Positions 1 through 7,527 of a stretch of DNA of 29,601 nucleotides are shown here, piece after piece. Each line of letters begins with the position of its first letter. The first letter of the stretch is position 1. Source of the stretch: Rubrobacter sp. (GTDB lineage Bacteria > Actinomycetota > Rubrobacteria > Rubrobacterales > Rubrobacteraceae); NCBI GenBank assembly GCA_016781775.1, contig JADDPR010000531.1, positions 1 through 29,601 of the forward strand, read 5' to 3'. The position numbers were made by a program, and so were the translations under genes. The notes under the pieces are model-generated. The model worked only from the letters and a program-made list of their open reading frames with translations, was not told the origin of the DNA and did no database searches.

Positions 1-97
1 AACGGAGATCGGCAAGCGCCTCGGGCTCCCCCAGCGCAAGGTCTCCCGCATCATCGCCTCCTCCATGAAGTCGTTGAAGGACAGACTCAGCCGGTAA
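1..97 (+). CDS. C-terminal end of a sigma-70-family RNA polymerase sigma factor (partial, 5' end outside window)
   Basis: Only the last 31 codons are present, read from base 2 to a TAA at 95-97. The peptide contains EIGKRLGLPQRKVSRI, which has the pattern of the region 4.2 helix-turn-helix that contacts the -35 element (compare the EIG..LG.SQ..VSR motif of SigB/SigF-type factors). A basic helix follows and ends the protein. The family call rests on this short helix-turn-helix alone; another regulator with a similar C-terminal helix-turn-helix is possible. It ends 91 bases before rpe. Confidence 0.55.
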   Translation, partial: TEIGKRLGLPQRKVSRIIASSMKSLKDRLSR

Positions 98-125
98 CGG
101 CTCCCCTTTTCAAGGCCCCTTGCTG

Positions 126-131
126 TAGAAT
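126..131 (+). promoter_or_regulatory. Possible -10 element upstream of rpe
   Basis: TAGAAT lies about 57 bases before the rpe start, in the 91-base gap after the sigma-factor tail. No convincing -35 hexamer is seen 16-18 bases upstream. The same hexamer is found just before two other genes in this window. A small hairpin (158-162 pairing with 167-171) sits directly before the rpe ribosome binding site at 173-178. Confidence 0.3.
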
Positions 132-188
132 CTCGACCTTCCGTTGAGTTTCGTCGCGGCGGCAGGCCGCCCGGAAGGAGCGTAGCCC

Positions 189-869
189 TTGGGTTTCTTT
201 GGATCGGTCGGCGGCAGGGTCGTGGGCGCGCCCTCCATCCTCGCGGCCGACTTCGCGAACCTCGCCGAGGAGGTGCGCCGGGTGAGGGACGGAGGGGCGG
301 AACTCGTCCACTTCGACGTGATGGACAACCACTTCGTTCCCAACCTGACGGTGGGACCCGCGGTCGCCGCAGCGCTCGTGGAATCCACCGACCTACCCGT
401 GGACGCCCACCTGCAGGTCATGCGCCCCGACTCCCTGATACCGGCCTTCGTGGAAGCTGGAGTGGCGAGCATCCAGGTTCAACCCGAGGTCACCCTGCAC
501 CTGCACCGCACGCTCGAGGCGATCAAGAACGCTGGCCTCGAAGCCGGGTGCGCCCTGAACCCCACGACCTCACCGAGCGTTCTGGAGTACGCGTGGCCGT
601 ACCTCGACTACGTGAACGTCATGAGCGTCAACCCCGGTTTCGGCGGGCAGGCGTTTATCCCGGAGATGACCGAGAAGGTGCGCCGCCTGCGCGAGCTGAC
701 GGACCTTCCCATCCAGGTGGACGGCGGCATCACCGCCGAGACCGCCCCGCTCATGGTCGCCGCCGGGGCGCGGGTGCTGGTCGCCGGTTCCGCCGTGTTT
801 CGGGGCGACCGGGCCGCCGAGATGCGCAAGATCGTCGAGGCCGGCGAGGGTGCTCTGGGGGATGCCTGA
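189..869 (+). CDS. rpe: Ribulose-phosphate 3-epimerase
   Basis: Interconverts ribulose 5-phosphate and xylulose 5-phosphate in the cytosolic pentose phosphate and Calvin pathways. The 226-residue product is full length for this TIM-barrel family. Visible signatures are APSILAADFANL at the N terminus, HFDVMDNHFVPNLTVGP (metal ligands His41 and Asp43), DAHLQV (His74), MSVNPGFGGQ, and VDGGI (Asp178). The TTG start is chosen because GGAAGG at 173-178 is well placed. A GTG at 222 would also keep the conserved core but has a poor binding site. Two substitutions stand out: Asn replaces the usual Gly in MDGHFVPN, and Gln98 (IQVQPE) replaces a usually conserved His. Its product's isomer, ribulose 5-phosphate, is a substrate of RibBA, encoded downstream. 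Confidence 0.95.
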   Translation: MGFFGSVGGRVVGAPSILAADFANLAEEVRRVRDGGAELVHFDVMDNHFVPNLTVGPAVAAALVESTDLPVDAHLQVMRPDSLIPAFVEAGVASIQVQPEVTLHLHRTLEAIKNAGLEAGCALNPTTSPSVLEYAWPYLDYVNVMSVNPGFGGQAFIPEMTEKVRRLRELTDLPIQVDGGITAETAPLMVAAGARVLVAGSAVFRGDRAAEMRKIVEAGEGALGDA

Positions 870-896
870 CGATCCCGGGGCTACGGCCGCCCGATC

Positions 897-925
897 TTGT
901 AAGCATTTGGGACGTGTGGTAGCTT
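897..925 (+). promoter_or_regulatory. Predicted promoter of the riboflavin operon
   Basis: TTGTAA (897-902) and TAGCTT (920-925) are separated by 17 bases, and the -10 is preceded by TGG, giving an extended -10 (TGn). Transcription would start near 932, a few bases before the 5' strand of the riboswitch closing helix at 938. The fit between predicted start and riboswitch is the main support. Confidence 0.5.
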
Positions 926-937
926 TGCATGGAACAG

Positions 938-1101
938 CTTTTCGGGGGCGGGTGGAATTCCCGCACCGGCGGTGATCCCGCGGGGCGAGTGGCCCGCGGA
1001 AAGCCCGCGAACCCCTAGGGGAAAACCCGGGGTTGAGCCGGTGAAGGCTGCAAAGCAGCCGTAGTCCGGCGCCGACGGTCAGAGTCCGGATGGGAGAAAG
1101 G
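938..1101 (+). ncRNA. FMN riboswitch (RFN element)
   Basis: The segment carries the conserved RFN core: GGGTGGAATTCCCGCACCGG, then GGCGGTGAT, AAGCCCGCGA, and AGTCCGGATGGGAG near the 3' end. The closing helix P1 pairs CTTTT at 938-942 with GAAAG at 1096-1100. That 3' strand is also the purine-rich ribosome binding site of ribD, whose TTG starts at 1107. There is no room for a separate terminator hairpin. From known RFN biology, bound FMN should stabilise P1 and so hide the binding site, reducing translation of ribD and, by coupling, of ribE-ribBA-ribH. The aptamer identity is seen directly; the direct-sequestration mechanism is inferred. Confidence 0.93.
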
Positions 1102-1106
1102 ATGCG

Positions 1107-2216
1107 TTGTCCCAGGACGTATTCATGCGGCGCGCCCGCGAACTGGCGGAGCGCGGACGCTACACGGCGGCACCGAACCCTTTGGTGGGGGCGGTCGTCG
1201 TACGCGACGACGAGATCATCGGTGAGGGTTGGCATGCCCGCGCCGGTGGCGATCACGCCGAGGTCGTAGCCCTCGAGGCGGCGGGCTCTGCCGCGCGCGG
1301 GGCGGAGCTCTACGTCACCCTCGAGCCGTGCAACCACCATGGCAAGACGCCGCCCTGCACGGACGCCGTTCTGAGGGCCGGCATCGGGCGCGTCGTCGCC
1401 GGCTGCCTCGACCCCAACCCCAAGATGCGGGGCCGGAGCATGGAGCTTCTTCGTGAGGCCGGTGTAGGGGTAGATCTGCTCGATGATGGATCTTTCGCCC
1501 GGCAGAACGAGCAATTTTCGCACTTCATGACCACGGGGCGTCCGTTCGTGCATCTCAAGCTCGCGTCTTCGCTGGACGGCAGGATCTCTGCCTCGGGCGG
1601 GGAGAGCAAGTGGATCACGGGCGAGCCCGCTCGCCGCCGCGCGCACGAGCTCCGCGCCGAGGCCGGAGCGGTCCTCGTCGGCGCCGGCACCGCCCGGACC
1701 GACGACCCCCTTCTCACCCCGAGGGGCCTCCCCGATACGGCCCCGCCCGTCGTTCGCGTGGTCCTCGACCCGCACTTGACCCTCGGCGCACGGAGCCAAC
1801 TGGCGAAAACGGCCGGCACGGACCCGGTGCTCGTATTCGTCGGCGAGGGCACCGACGGCGCAAAGATCGACGAGCTGCGCGGGCACGGGGTGCAGGTCGT
1901 GACGGCGCCCCTCGCGGCCTCGGGCGAAGAGATAGACCTCGGTTACGTGCTCGACGAGCTGGGGCGGCGCGGTCTCCGCGGCGTCCTCGTCGAGGGCGGG
2001 GGGGAGACGGTTGGGCGGTTCGTCCGCCAAGGCCTCGCCGACAAGTTGACGGTGTTCTACGCGCCGAAGGTTCTGGGGGCCGGGGGGACGCCGCTTATGG
2101 GGTCGCTGGTCGTCGATGAGGTGGGACGGGCGCCCGGGTTCCGGGTCGAAGGAGTCGAGAGGTTCGGGGAGGACGTCGCGGTGACGCTCTACCCCAGGGG
2201 AACGGAGGAGAGCTAG
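1107..2216 (+). CDS. ribD: Bifunctional diaminohydroxyphosphoribosylaminopyrimidine deaminase / 5-amino-6-(5-phosphoribosylamino)uracil reductase
   Basis: Catalyses the second and third steps of riboflavin synthesis from GTP: deamination of the pyrimidine, then NADPH-dependent reduction of the ribosyl chain. The product has 369 residues, the usual length. The N-terminal deaminase domain (about 1-145) has the zinc site HAE (His50, Glu52) and EPCNHHGKTPPC (Cys75, Cys84). The C-terminal reductase domain (about 147-366) has LKLASSLDGRI, VGAGTARTDDP and VEGGGETVGRF. The TTG at 1107 is chosen because GAGAAAGG ends 5 bases upstream and the N terminus aligns with the family. ATG 1125 is an alternative. 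An ATG at 1102 is out of frame. The binding site lies inside the FMN riboswitch P1 helix. Confidence 0.96.
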   Translation: MSQDVFMRRARELAERGRYTAAPNPLVGAVVVRDDEIIGEGWHARAGGDHAEVVALEAAGSAARGAELYVTLEPCNHHGKTPPCTDAVLRAGIGRVVAGCLDPNPKMRGRSMELLREAGVGVDLLDDGSFARQNEQFSHFMTTGRPFVHLKLASSLDGRISASGGESKWITGEPARRRAHELRAEAGAVLVGAGTARTDDPLLTPRGLPDTAPPVVRVVLDPHLTLGARSQLAKTAGTDPVLVFVGEGTDGAKIDELRGHGVQVVTAPLAASGEEIDLGYVLDELGRRGLRGVLVEGGGETVGRFVRQGLADKLTVFYAPKVLGAGGTPLMGSLVVDEVGRAPGFRVEGVERFGEDVAVTLYPRGTEES

Positions 2217-2217
2217 G

Positions 2218-2871
2218 GTGTTTACGGGGTTGGTAGAAGGGACGGGACGCGTCGCCGCCCTCGACGGGGGCGGGATGGCGCGGATCGAGGTCGACGCCGG
2301 CGGCATCGCCGATGGGGCCGGGATCGGGGACTCCGTCTCCGTAAACGGCGCGTGCTTGACCGTCAACGAGATCCACGGCGAGAAGCTGGTCTTCTACGCG
2401 ATGCAGGAGACGCTCAGGCGCACGGCGCTCGGGGGACTCTCCGAGGGCGCTACCGTCAACCTGGAGCGCGCCATGACCCCCGAGAAGAGGTTCGGGGGGC
2501 ACATCGTGCAGGGGCACGTGGACGGGGTCGGGAAGGTCTTGCGCGTGACGCCCGAGGGCGACGCCGAGATCTGGGAGTTTTCGGCGCCGGAGAGCGTCCT
2601 CAAGTATGCCGTCGAGAAGGGGAGCGTGTGTGTCGATGGGATCAGCCTTACCCTCGTCTCCGTCCGGGAGGGCTCGTTTACCGTCTCCGTCCTGCCCCAG
2701 ACGAAGGAGGCGACGAACCTCAAGGGGCTCGCCCCCGGGGATCGTGTGAACCTGGAGGCGGACGTCATAGGCAAGTACGTCGAGCGACTCCTCGGGCCCC
2801 GGCTTGGGGGAGTCGCGCAAGAAAGCAGCACCGTTTCGCAAATACTCGAGAGGAGAGAAGATGCCGTTTAG
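2218..2871 (+). CDS. ribE: Riboflavin synthase, alpha chain
   Basis: Dismutates two 6,7-dimethyl-8-ribityllumazine molecules to riboflavin and the pyrimidine precursor. It has 217 residues with the two lumazine-binding half-barrels expected of this family. The first begins MFTGLVEGTGRV and contains VNGACLTV. The second begins near FGGHIVQGHVDGVGKV and contains VCVDGISLTL. The GTG start falls 1 base after the ribD stop with GGAGGAG just upstream, so translation is probably coupled. Its 3' end overlaps ribBA by 11 bases. Confidence 0.96.
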   Translation: MFTGLVEGTGRVAALDGGGMARIEVDAGGIADGAGIGDSVSVNGACLTVNEIHGEKLVFYAMQETLRRTALGGLSEGATVNLERAMTPEKRFGGHIVQGHVDGVGKVLRVTPEGDAEIWEFSAPESVLKYAVEKGSVCVDGISLTLVSVREGSFTVSVLPQTKEATNLKGLAPGDRVNLEADVIGKYVERLLGPRLGGVAQESSTVSQILERREDAV

Positions 2872-4063
2872 TCCGATAGACGAGGTTTTGGAGGACATCA
2901 GGGCCGGAAAGATGATCATCGTCATCGACGACGAGGACCGGGAGAACGAGGGCGACCTGACGATGGCCGCCGAGCTCGTCACCGCCGACGACATAAACTT
3001 CATGGCGACGTACGGTCGGGGGCTCATCTGCCTGCCGATGGCCGGGGAGATCGTCGACAAGCTCGAGATCCCGGACATGGCCACCCACAACTCCTCGCGC
3101 ATGAATACGGCCTTCACGGCCTCCATCGAGGCGAAGGACGGCATCACGACCGGCATCTCCACCGCCGATAGGGCCCACACCTGCCGCGTCGCCGTCGACG
3201 AGGCGACCGGCCCGGACGATTTGGTCATGCCCGGGCACATCTTCCCCTTGCGCGCCCGTCCGGGCGGGGTCTTGCAGAGGGCCGGACAGACCGAAGCCGC
3301 GGTCGACCTCGCGCGCCTCGCCGGCATGAGGCCGGCCGGCGTGATCTGCGAGATCATGAACGAGGACGGCACGATGGCCCGCGTCCCGGACCTCGAGAAG
3401 TTCTCCGAGAAGCACGGCGTCAAGCTCGTGACCACGGCCCAGATTATCGAGTACCGCCGCCGCTACGAGCGGCACGTGAAGTTTGCCGTGGAGACGCGCC
3501 TGCCCACCGACCACGGCGAGTTCCGCCTGCGTGCCTACGAGAGCGACGTGGACGACCTGACGCACCTGGCGATGGTCATGGGCGAGCCCGAGGGCAAGGA
3601 GGACGTCCTCGTGCGCGTCCACTCCGCCTGCCTGACCGGCGACGCCCTGCACTCCCTGCGCTGCGACTGCGGGCAGCAGCTGGAAGGCGCGATGTCCCAG
3701 ATCGCCAAGGAGGGCGAGGGCGTCCTCGTCTACATGCAGCAGGAGGGACGCGGCATCGGCCTCCTGAACAAGATGAAGGCGTACCACCTCCAGGACGAGG
3801 GGCTCGACACCGTCGAGGCGAACCAGAAGCTCGGCTTCGCCCCCGACCTCAGGGACTACGGCCTCGGCGCCCAGATTCTGAAGGACCTCGACCTGAGTCG
3901 CATCCGCCTGATGACCAACAACCTCACTAAAGTCGTCGGTCTCGGCGGGTTCGGGTTGGAGATCACCGAGCGGGTGCCGCTGGAGATCACGCCGAACGGC
4001 GAGAACAAGCGCTACCTCCAGACGAAGAAGGAGAAGCTCAACCACGTCTTCGACAACATCTAG
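2861..4063 (+). CDS. ribBA: Bifunctional 3,4-dihydroxy-2-butanone-4-phosphate synthase / GTP cyclohydrolase II
   Basis: Supplies both starting branches of riboflavin synthesis: butanone phosphate from ribulose 5-phosphate, and the pyrimidine from GTP. The product is 400 residues. The RibB domain (about 1-200) shows DDEDRENEGD (23-32), YGRGLICLPM, GHIFPLRARPGGVLQRAGQT and CEIMNEDG. The RibA domain (about 205-398) shows the zinc cysteines Cys257, Cys268 and Cys270 (CLTGDALHSLRCDCG) and the GTP-binding QQEGRGIGL. MTNNLTKVVGL has Leu where Pro is usual (TNNP). ATG 2861 is chosen over an in-frame upstream start at 2804 because GAGAGGAGAGAAG precedes it and the N terminus then matches the family. 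Confidence 0.96.
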   Translation: MPFSPIDEVLEDIRAGKMIIVIDDEDRENEGDLTMAAELVTADDINFMATYGRGLICLPMAGEIVDKLEIPDMATHNSSRMNTAFTASIEAKDGITTGISTADRAHTCRVAVDEATGPDDLVMPGHIFPLRARPGGVLQRAGQTEAAVDLARLAGMRPAGVICEIMNEDGTMARVPDLEKFSEKHGVKLVTTAQIIEYRRRYERHVKFAVETRLPTDHGEFRLRAYESDVDDLTHLAMVMGEPEGKEDVLVRVHSACLTGDALHSLRCDCGQQLEGAMSQIAKEGEGVLVYMQQEGRGIGLLNKMKAYHLQDEGLDTVEANQKLGFAPDLRDYGLGAQILKDLDLSRIRLMTNNLTKVVGLGGFGLEITERVPLEITPNGENKRYLQTKKEKLNHVFDNI

Positions 4064-4073
4064 GAGGCGGGGG

Positions 4074-4607
4074 TTGAACGAGCCGAACGTCATCGAGGGG
4101 CAGTTGAACGCGGCGGGGCGGCGGTTCGCGATCGTCGCCTCGCGATTCAACGAGTTTATCGTCAAGGCCCTCCTCGACGGCGCCCTCGACGCCATCAAGC
4201 GCCACGGGGGCGACCTCGCCTCCGTGGACCTTGCGTGGGTCCCGGGGGCTTACGAGGTCCCGCTCGCGGCGAAGCGCTTCGCCCTCTCCGGCCGCTATGA
4301 CGCGGTCATAACCCTCGGCGCCGTAATCCGGGGCGCCACCGCCCACTTCGACTACGTCGCGGGCGGCGTCTCCTCCGGCGTCTCCTCCGTCGCCCTGGAG
4401 ACGAACGTGCCCGTGATCTTCGGCGTCCTCACGACGGAGAACATCGAGCAGGCCATCGAGCGCGCCGGAACGAAGGCCGGCAACAACGGCTTCGAGGCCG
4501 CCGTCACCGCCATCGAGATGGCCTCCCTACTGGAGCGCGTCGACGCCCCTCCGTCGGGCCGCGAGGAGCACGCGGGGCCCGCCTCCAAGGAGATGGGCCG
4601 GGTTTAA
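4074..4607 (+). CDS. ribH: 6,7-dimethyl-8-ribityllumazine synthase
   Basis: Condenses the ribitylaminopyrimidine with butanone phosphate to lumazine, the substrate of RibE; family members assemble as pentamers or icosahedral 60-mers. The 177-residue product has SRFNEFI, VPGAYEVPLAAK, GAVIRGATAHFDYVA (catalytic His91) and GVLTTENIEQAIERAG. The last 20 or so residues after the conserved core are a polar tail not needed for the fold. The TTG start is preceded by GGAGGCGGGGG. It is the last gene of the rib operon, 10 bases after ribBA, and is followed by a strong terminator. Confidence 0.95.
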   Translation: MNEPNVIEGQLNAAGRRFAIVASRFNEFIVKALLDGALDAIKRHGGDLASVDLAWVPGAYEVPLAAKRFALSGRYDAVITLGAVIRGATAHFDYVAGGVSSGVSSVALETNVPVIFGVLTTENIEQAIERAGTKAGNNGFEAAVTAIEMASLLERVDAPPSGREEHAGPASKEMGRV

Positions 4608-4620
4608 GAGACGCCCAAAG

Positions 4621-4663
4621 AAAAGAGCCCCGAGCCCCCTTCCGGGGGCTCGGGGCTCTTTTT
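4621..4663. terminator. Bidirectional intrinsic terminator between ribH and rpmB
   Basis: A 19-base-pair perfect stem (4621-4639 with 4644-4662) has a 4-base TTCC loop. It starts with AAAAGAG and ends with CTCTTTTT, so a U-run follows the hairpin on both strands. It ends the rib operon on the plus strand and rpmB, whose stop codon is at 4681, on the minus strand. Confidence 0.95.
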
Positions 4664-4680
4664 GTTGCGGGAAGGCTCCC

Positions 4681-4905
4681 TTAAGCCGTAGCGCCCTCGG
4701 TGCTGCGGATGTTCAGGGTGGCCTTCTGGACCTTGAAAGCCTTCAGGCACGAGGTGCACACGTACTCGCGCTTGACGGTCGAACCTTCCTGGATGCGGAT
4801 CTTCTGCAGGTTCGGGTTCCAGCGACGCCGGGTGGCGCGCAGCGAGTGGCTCCGGTTGTTGCCGAAGCTAGGGCCCTTCTTGCAGGAATAGCAAACTTTA
4901 GCCAC
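4681..4905 (-). CDS. rpmB: Large ribosomal subunit protein bL28
   Basis: Small basic 74-residue protein of the 50S subunit. Family features are GPSFGNNRSHS near residue 11, RRWNPNLQKIRI near 27, and VCTSCLKAFKV. It keeps both CxxC pairs (CYSC and CTSC), so it is the zinc-binding C+ form. It starts with GTG at 4905-4903 on the minus strand, with CAGGAG upstream. It is the only clear minus-strand gene in the window, divergent from fakA and convergent with the rib operon. Confidence 0.96.
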   Translation of the reverse strand: MAKVCYSCKKGPSFGNNRSHSLRATRRRWNPNLQKIRIQEGSTVKREYVCTSCLKAFKVQKATLNIRSTEGATA

Positions 4906-5077
4906 GAGAATTCTCCTGTGCTAGGATACCGGCCGATATCGGATTGGGCCCATAAGTGGTGGCTCGCGCACACGACGTCGACGGGCTCCGAGCGGAGATT
5001 GTACACCAGTTTCCACTGGGCAACACTTACACTACAGTAGGGCCCGAATGGGTCGGTAATGGGGAAGAGGAAGGTAG
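4906..5077. promoter_or_regulatory. Divergent promoter region between rpmB and fakA
   Basis: This 172-base gap must carry the start signals for both genes. On the minus strand, TACAAT (complement of 4998-5003) is a plausible -10 for rpmB but lacks a good -35. On the plus strand, TTTCCA (5010-5015) and TACAGT (5033-5038) are 17 bases apart and could serve fakA. Both assignments are weak and based on consensus matching only. Confidence 0.35.
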
Positions 5078-6712
5078 ATGAGCCGCACGGCCGAGGGTCG
5101 CGAAGATGGGGTACTGCCTACGTCGGAATTGAAGGTCGTGGTGGGGGCCGCCTACGCTGCCCTGAAGGCCCGGGCCGCGAAGATAGACGCCCTGAACGTC
5201 TACCCGGTCCCGGACGGGGACACGGGGACGAACATGCTCCTGACGCTCCGGTCCGTGATGGAGGCGGTCTCGGCCTCGCCGGACCTGCGGGGGGAGGACG
5301 CGGCCAGGGCCGTCTCTCGCGCCGCGCTCATGGGGGCGAGGGGCAACTCGGGCGTGATCCTCTCTCAGATTCTTCGCGGGGCGTGCGAGAAGCTCGGAGA
5401 GGCGCGTTCTCTTGACGCCAGGACGCTGGCCGAGGCGCTCGGGGGCGCGAAGGAGCGGGCGTACTCCGCGGTGCGCGAGCCCGTCGAAGGGACGATGCTC
5501 TCCGTCGTCAAGGACGCCGCGGCGGCGGCCCAATCCTTCGTCGACGGCGGCAAGAGCGATCCCGTGGAGGTGCTCCGGGAGGCCGCGCGCGCGGCGCACG
5601 AGTCGGTGAGGCGGACGCCGGAGCTTCTGAGGGCTTTGAGGGAGGCTGGAGTGGTGGACGCCGGCGGCTACGGGGTCGCGGTGATCCTCGACGGGTTGCG
5701 GGCGGCGCTCGCCGGGGAAGAGCTCGAGATCGAGGAGAGCGACGAGGCCGTCCCGAACGAGGGGCTTCTCAAGAGCACGGTCGAGCACTCCGCCGAGGAG
5801 GCGTGGGGCTACTGTACCGAGTTCGTCGTCAACGGCTTCTCCGGCGACGCCGACGAGTTTGGCGCCTGGATCCACGAGGTCGGCAAGAGCGTGCTCGTGA
5901 TCCCGGACGAAGACCTCGTAAAGGTCCACCTGCACACCCAGGACCCGGGCGGCGCGATCTCCTACGCCGGCGGCTTCGGCCGCCTCTCCGGGGTGAAGGT
6001 GGAGGACATGGAGGCCCAGACGAAGGCCCGGGTGGAGCACGAGGCGACGGCGCCAACCGTCGATCTCGGGGTGGTCGCGGCGAGCCGGGGGGCCGGGAAC
6101 CGCTCGTTCTTCGAGTCGATGGGGGCCGTGGTCGTCGAGGGCGGGCAGGGTGCCAACCCGAGCACCGAGGACTTCGTCGGGGCCGTCGCCCGGACGGGGG
6201 CCAGGACCGTGATCCTGCTGCCCAACAACAAGAACGTCATCCCGACCGCCGAGCAGGTCGCGGGCCTCGTTGACGTGGAGGTCAGGGTCGTCCCGACGCG
6301 CACCATCGCCGGGGGCCTTGCGGCGATGGTCGGTTACGACGCGGAAGGGGAGCCCGAGGAGGTCGTGGACGAGATGTGCGAGATCGTCTCGGGCCTGCGC
6401 TGCGGCGAGGTGACCCAGGCCGTCCGCGAGGCGCGCATCGAGGGGCGCGAGGTGCCGGAGGGCGCCTACCTCGGCCTCCTCGATGGGGAACTCGTCGCCG
6501 TGGAGGAGGGGGTCGAGGACGCTGCCATTCGTCTCGTCGAGAGGATGCTCGAGGAGGGGGTGGACGTCGTCACCCTGCTTCGGGGGTACGGGATGGACGA
6601 GGGCTCGGCCAGAAAGGTCGCCGAGAGGATACGGAGCCTCGACGAGGCCGTCGAGGTCGAGGTCAAGGACGGAGGGCAGCCCCTGTATCCCTTGCAGATG
6701 GTGGCAGAGTAG
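5078..6712 (+). CDS. fakA: Fatty acid kinase subunit FakA (DAK2/DhaL-domain protein, YloV family)
   Basis: The ATP-binding kinase subunit that phosphorylates a fatty acid carried by a FakB (DegV) partner, giving acyl-phosphate for phospholipid synthesis. The 544-residue product is normal for the family. The N-terminal DhaL-type domain has NVYPVPDGDTGTNM at 40-53, with Asp46 and Asp48 as likely Mg-ATP ligands, and GARGNSGVILSQILRG at about 86-101. The middle and C-terminal parts (from about residue 240) match the rest of the YloV family, including LLPNNKNV. The start has GGAAGG about 4 bases upstream. Its stop codon overlaps the downstream degV start by 1 base, so the two subunits are probably made together. 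The role is known from Firmicutes and is inferred here. Confidence 0.88.
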   Translation: MSRTAEGREDGVLPTSELKVVVGAAYAALKARAAKIDALNVYPVPDGDTGTNMLLTLRSVMEAVSASPDLRGEDAARAVSRAALMGARGNSGVILSQILRGACEKLGEARSLDARTLAEALGGAKERAYSAVREPVEGTMLSVVKDAAAAAQSFVDGGKSDPVEVLREAARAAHESVRRTPELLRALREAGVVDAGGYGVAVILDGLRAALAGEELEIEESDEAVPNEGLLKSTVEHSAEEAWGYCTEFVVNGFSGDADEFGAWIHEVGKSVLVIPDEDLVKVHLHTQDPGGAISYAGGFGRLSGVKVEDMEAQTKARVEHEATAPTVDLGVVAASRGAGNRSFFESMGAVVVEGGQGANPSTEDFVGAVARTGARTVILLPNNKNVIPTAEQVAGLVDVEVRVVPTRTIAGGLAAMVGYDAEGEPEEVVDEMCEIVSGLRCGEVTQAVREARIEGREVPEGAYLGLLDGELVAVEEGVEDAAIRLVERMLEEGVDVVTLLRGYGMDEGSARKVAERIRSLDEAVEVEVKDGGQPLYPLQMVAE

Positions 6713-7527
6713 TGACGACGGCGATTGTCACGGACTCGACGACCACTCTCCCCGGAGATGTGCAGGAGCGGCCGGACGTGCGGGTGGTCCCGCTGACGTT
6801 CGCGTTCGGTCCCGACGAGACCTACACGGACAAGGTGGACCTCTCGAACGCCGAGTTCTACGAGAAACTCAAAACGTCCTCGCGGTTCCCGTCCACCTCC
6901 CAGCCGCCGACGGGGGCGTTCGTGGAGGCGTACGAGTCGCTCGACGCCTACGACGAGGTGCTCGTCCTGACGCTCTCCCGCAAGCTCAGTGGGACCTACG
7001 AGTCGGCGCTCTCGGCGGCGGGGATGGTGGATCGTCCGGTCCAAGTCGTGGATACAAAGAGCGCGGAGATGGGGTCCGGGTTGATCCTGCTCGAGGCACT
7101 CAGGGTCGCGGACGAGGGGGGCGGGTTCGAGGATGTGAAGAGGGCCGTCGAGGGGGCCGTTCGCCGCTGCGGAATGTTCTTCGCCGTCGGCACGCTGGAG
7201 TACCTGGCGAAGAGCGGGCGCATCGGAAGGGCGCAGCGTCTCGTCGGGACGGCCCTGGACATCCGCCCGGTCTTGCGCCTGGAGGACGGAGAGGTCGTGC
7301 CCCACAAGCGCGCCCGGGGACGGAAGCGCCAGATGGCGGCGATCGTGGACGAGGTCAAGCCGTTGATCGAGTCGGGACACCAGATCGCCTACGGGCAGGT
7401 GAACGCGTACGACGCGCTCTCCGATCTGAGGAACGCTCTGGGGACCAGGGGCAGGTTCGTAGCGGAGATCGGGGGCGTCGTCGGGTCTCACGTGGGGCCC
7501 GGGGCTTATGGCGTGGCCTACCTATAA
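6712..7527 (+). CDS. DegV family fatty-acid-binding protein, probable FakB
   Basis: DegV proteins bind one fatty acid and present it to FakA for phosphorylation. The 271-residue product shows AIVTDSTTTLPGD at the N terminus, TSQPPTGAF, LSGTYESALSAA, GTLEYLAKSGRIGRAQ, and GSHVGPGAYGVAYL at the C terminus, all family landmarks. The GTG start at 6712 shares its first base with the fakA stop. The frame is open further upstream, inside fakA, but the family N terminus fits this start. The frame overlaps the start of recG by 20 bases. Which fatty acids it binds cannot be told from sequence by eye. Confidence 0.9.
   Translation: MTTAIVTDSTTTLPGDVQERPDVRVVPLTFAFGPDETYTDKVDLSNAEFYEKLKTSSRFPSTSQPPTGAFVEAYESLDAYDEVLVLTLSRKLSGTYESALSAAGMVDRPVQVVDTKSAEMGSGLILLEALRVADEGGGFEDVKRAVEGAVRRCGMFFAVGTLEYLAKSGRIGRAQRLVGTALDIRPVLRLEDGEVVPHKRARGRKRQMAAIVDEVKPLIESGHQIAYGQVNAYDALSDLRNALGTRGRFVAEIGGVVGSHVGPGAYGVAYL

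Noticed and set aside
570..2366. Long minus-strand open frame crossing rpe, the FMN riboswitch and ribD
   Set aside because: It spans three well-supported plus-strand features and has no recognisable domain or binding site.
6376..6711. N-terminal extension of the DegV protein inside fakA
   Set aside because: The extra 112 residues are Arg/Gly-rich out-of-frame fakA sequence, while GTG 6712 gives the exact family N terminus.
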